Positions 37,195-39,784 of a stretch of DNA of 39,784 nt are shown here, piece by piece. The stretch's first letter is position 1; each line of letters begins with the position of its first letter. The DNA is from Candidatus Scatousia excrementigallinarum (GTDB lineage Bacteria; Cyanobacteriota; Vampirovibrionia; Gastranaerophilales; Gastranaerophilaceae): contig DVIU01000165.1 of the NCBI GenBank assembly GCA_018711035.1, positions 1 to 39,784 on the forward strand, in the 5' to 3' direction. The translations under genes were made by a program, and so were the position numbers. The notes beneath the pieces are model-generated. The model ran no database searches. It had not been told where the DNA came from and was given only the letters and a program-made list of their open reading frames with translations.

Positions 37195-38001
37195 CTATTC
37201 CACAGTTACTTCTCTCAACTGGGTATAAATCATAGGTGAGAAACCTTTAGTAATATTAATATCTATTAGTTTATACTGGTGCGGTAATTGCAGCAGTGAA
37301 GGCGAGCTTATGTGATAAATTCCGTCCTGCATTTTTTCACTGTTGGTATGGTAATGTCCGGATATGACAGCTATTACATTTGAATGTTTATTTAGCAGAG
37401 ATTTATATTCATCAGCTTTATATGTACAGTGAGATTTTGATTCAAACGGCTCTATTAAAGGAAAATGCTGGAATATAACGATTTTAAGATTTTTATGTTT
37501 TGTTAGTTGTTTATCAACAAATTTTAGAGTTGATTCTTTAAAATATCCGTTTGCTCCCGGTATAATTTCTTTTGCCCCGTCAGCTATGATGAAGCCGAAA
37601 TCGCCTTTTCTGAAATAATAATCAGGTTTTCTCTGTTTAAAAAGAAAATTATTTTCTTTAATTATTTCGAGATACCTTTCTTTTGAAAGTCCATTAGATT
37701 TAAATACGTCGTGGTTTCCTATTACAATATAGTATGGAACTTTTAATTTATTTACTATGTTCGTAAATTGAACCAAATCTTCTTCATTAGGTCTGTTTAA
37801 GTTGTCTCCAGTAAATACAACGAAAGAAATTCCGTCTATAGTGTTAATATCTTTAACGGCAGCTTTTAGTACTTTTTTAGAATACTCATTTCCTTTGGAG
37901 TAATGGGTGTCTGTTACCTGCACAAATTTTATGTCAGAAGCTGAGGCGCTTTGTGCAAAAATTAATAATACAAATGTCAAGTAAGCTAAAATTTTTTTCA
38001 T
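37195..38001 (-). CDS. Secreted metallophosphoesterase
   Basis: Signal peptide, VQVTDTHYSKG, VVFTGDNLNRP, YIVIGNHDVF, VISGHYHTNS. Confidence 0.9.
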   Translation of the reverse strand: MKKILAYLTFVLLIFAQSASASDIKFVQVTDTHYSKGNEYSKKVLKAAVKDINTIDGISFVVFTGDNLNRPNEEDLVQFTNIVNKLKVPYYIVIGNHDVFKSNGLSKERYLEIIKENNFLFKQRKPDYYFRKGDFGFIIADGAKEIIPGANGYFKESTLKFVDKQLTKHKNLKIVIFQHFPLIEPFESKSHCTYKADEYKSLLNKHSNVIAVISGHYHTNSEKMQDGIYHISSPSLLQLPHQYKLIDINITKGFSPMIYTQLREVTVE

Positions 38002-38067
38002 GTAAAAACTCCGTTAATATCCGAATTGATTATATCATAAACGAGTTTTATATGTTAGAATGTAAAT

Positions 38068-38313
38068 ATGAGATTAGATAAGTTTTTAAAAGTTTCAAGA
38101 TTAATAAAAAGAAGAACCGTTGCCAATGAAGTTTCTGATATGGGTAGAATTTCTGTTAATGGCAATCCCGCAAAAGCCGGTAAACAGCTTAAAGAAGGTG
38201 ATGTTATTGAGATTGAATATGCCAACAGAACCGTAAAGGCAAAAGTGTTGCGAATTCCTCAAAATAATGTCAGTATACAAGAGTCTTCAACTTTATATGA
38301 AATTCTGCAATAA
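38068..38313 (+). CDS. S4-domain RNA-binding protein (RqcP/Hsp15-like)
   Basis: MRLDKFLKVSRLIKRRTVANEVSDMGRISVNGNPAKAGKQLKEGDVIEIEYANRTVKAKVL. Confidence 0.9.
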   Translation: MRLDKFLKVSRLIKRRTVANEVSDMGRISVNGNPAKAGKQLKEGDVIEIEYANRTVKAKVLRIPQNNVSIQESSTLYEILQ

Positions 38314-38352
38314 AACAAAAACAGCAAACTAATGTCTGCTGTTTTGTTTTGT
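38313..38352 (+). terminator. Intrinsic terminator after the S4 protein gene
   Basis: AAACAAAAACAGCA-aactaatgtc-TGCTGTTTTGTTTTG. Confidence 0.8.
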
Positions 38353-38370
38353 TATTCGAGATTGCATTGA

Positions 38371-38577
38371 TTACGCCAGATAATAAAGATGTTTTCCATT
38401 AGGAGAATCTCCGTATGGTGTAGAATTTCTATGTTCCGGCTGGTTCAGGTTTATATTTTGTCCTGCCGTAATTGCCGTTTGTATAAAATTCTGCGGTTGA
38501 ATCGCGTCAATTTTATTTATCAAGCCGGTATTATATCCGTTGCCTATTCCTAAAATTTTTCCGACAGAAAAGTTCAT
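38371..38577 (-). CDS. Small hypothetical protein (68 aa), …GKHLYYLA
   Basis: ATG with GGGGAA-like RBS upstream, no competing annotation, preceded by a dyad/-10 element. Confidence 0.5.
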   Translation of the reverse strand: MNFSVGKILGIGNGYNTGLINKIDAIQPQNFIQTAITAGQNINLNQPEHRNSTPYGDSPNGKHLYYLA

Positions 38578-38601
38578 AATTAATTCCCCATATTAATTTA
38601 T

Positions 38602-38626
38602 CCCTATACTATTATAAAGTATAGGG
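38602..38626. promoter_or_regulatory. 9-bp perfect dyad around a minus-strand -10-like TATAAT
   Basis: CCCTATACT-attataa-AGTATAGGG. Loop on the minus strand reads TTATAAT. Confidence 0.5.
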
Positions 38627-38668
38627 TAATATAAAAATTGCCTGAAAATATGGTATTATTAAGAAATG

Positions 38669-38866
38669 TTAAGCAAGTAAATCCAGAGATTTCCCTAAAG
38701 TTTCACTTCCTTTTACGGACGGATAATTTAGATTGTGCCCGCCGTTAGAAAAGAAGTTGATTTCTGAATTTTTTTGCGGTTGTCTGCCGTTCGAGCCGTC
38801 ATTGTATGCAACGGGCTGTACCCTGTACAATTGCCGGGCTTGAACTGCCTTAATAGAATCCAGCAT
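38669..38866 (-). CDS. Small hypothetical protein (65 aa), …GKSLDLLA
   Basis: ATG preceded by GAGAGGTAAC RBS-like sequence. Tandem with the 68-aa ORF. Confidence 0.5.
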   Translation of the reverse strand: MLDSIKAVQARQLYRVQPVAYNDGSNGRQPQKNSEINFFSNGGHNLNYPSVKGSETLGKSLDLLA

Positions 38867-38945
38867 TGTTACCTCTCAAATTCTCTCTCTAATATATAAA
38901 AAATTTTTATAAAGTTAAATTTCACAAACTTTATTTTTTGTAACA

Positions 38946-39692
38946 TTATTTACATTTGGTGTTCCTTTTGTATGATAAACCGGTACAATGCAGGTATTCT
39001 AAATTTTCGTTCGCAATAACCCATCCCGTGCAGGACATTCCATTTACTCCTCCGTCCCAGAATTCGTTTTGTGCATTAATTTTACAAACCCTGTCAAAAT
39101 AATAATATGGTTCTGTTACATTACCGGCCGGGGAGATAGTATTCTTGTGAATTTTAAATGTAAATACATCTCTGCCCAGCGCATTGGGGCCTTTTTCACC
39201 ATTTATGTCTACATATATGGCGCATCTAAACTTTTCAATTTCCGCAACATCCCAGTTTTTGTATGTATCACATGAGTGATATGAGCTGGCAAATTTTAAA
39301 ATAAAACCGTTTGCTAAAGTTAAAGAATATAAATTTTTATAATGTGCGTTGTTGTTAATTGGTTGTAAATTTAATGAATATGGTATGGAATCATTAGGCC
39401 GTTCTTCTCTATCAGAAATGAAGTTTAAAAATTTTTTGAATTCATCTACAACACAAGCTCCGCCTGTAACTGTTGTATATTTTGCACAATCCCATGTTGA
39501 AATATCCCCGCCGTTTTCTTCAATCGCCCTAAAATAGGCTTGAGATATTATGGAATAAGCTTCTTTAACTTTGGTAACAGTAACTTTTTCCTGCTGTTTT
39601 TGAATTATCGCCGGCAAAGTCATCGCTGCAACAATACCGATAATTCCTAAAGTAATTAAAACTTCCGCTAAAGTGAAAGCAAATTTTTTCAT
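38946..39692 (-). CDS. Type IV prepilin-like protein
   Basis: MKKFAFTLAEVLITLGIIGIVAAMTLPAIIQKQQEKV with ideal RBS GGAGGAATT before ATG at 39692. The ORF track extends upstream to 39734. Confidence 0.88.
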   Translation of the reverse strand: MKKFAFTLAEVLITLGIIGIVAAMTLPAIIQKQQEKVTVTKVKEAYSIISQAYFRAIEENGGDISTWDCAKYTTVTGGACVVDEFKKFLNFISDREERPNDSIPYSLNLQPINNNAHYKNLYSLTLANGFILKFASSYHSCDTYKNWDVAEIEKFRCAIYVDINGEKGPNALGRDVFTFKIHKNTISPAGNVTEPYYYFDRVCKINAQNEFWDGGVNGMSCTGWVIANENLEYLHCTGLSYKRNTKCK

Positions 39693-39732
39693 AATTCCTC
39701 CGTTTAATAAACCATTATACCAAAATAAAGAC

Positions 39733-39762
39733 AAAAAATCACCGTGACAATAGTCACAGTGC
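39733..39762 (-). terminator. Minus-strand intrinsic terminator of a gene beyond the window
   Basis: Minus strand CACTGTGAC-TATT-GTCACGGTGATTTTTTG (one mismatch in the stem). Confidence 0.7.
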
Positions 39763-39784
39763 GGTTTTAGCAGGCTATTAAACG

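Overview
AT-rich bacterial chromosomal segment. The prepilin signatures (FAFTLAEVLITLGIIGIVAAMTLPAIIQK) and gene content suggest a gut Gastranaerophilales/Vampirovibrionia ('Melainabacteria')-type genome; this is an inference, not a search result. Housekeeping genes include murI, an AMIN-type amidase, an MsbA-like ABC transporter, nadB/nadC, queC, gatB, pheS, kdsA, a FliA/WhiG-like sigma factor, a CorC-type CBS protein and an S4 protein. There is a ~10 kb surface-glycan cluster (4870-14782, minus strand), a small tyrosine recombinase next to a chloramphenicol acetyltransferase gene (15.0-16.4 kb), one tRNA-Arg(ACG) and two type IV prepilin-like genes. The strongest unusual observations are: (1) an 11-G homopolymer at 27704-27714 between a good RBS/ATG and the prepilin ORF, where loss of one G fuses the frames (candidate phase-variable prepilin); (2) a cat-type translational attenuator upstream of the acetyltransferase, with a leader ORF and a 14-bp stem covering the whole Shine-Dalgarno; (3) a short recurrent 'YLFGIPIxKxK'-like module on most enzymes of the glycan cluster; (4) a 9-bp perfect dyad over a candidate -10 upstream of a small orphan ORF; (5) short inverted/direct repeats beside the integrase; and (6) a likely non-ATG start for murI.
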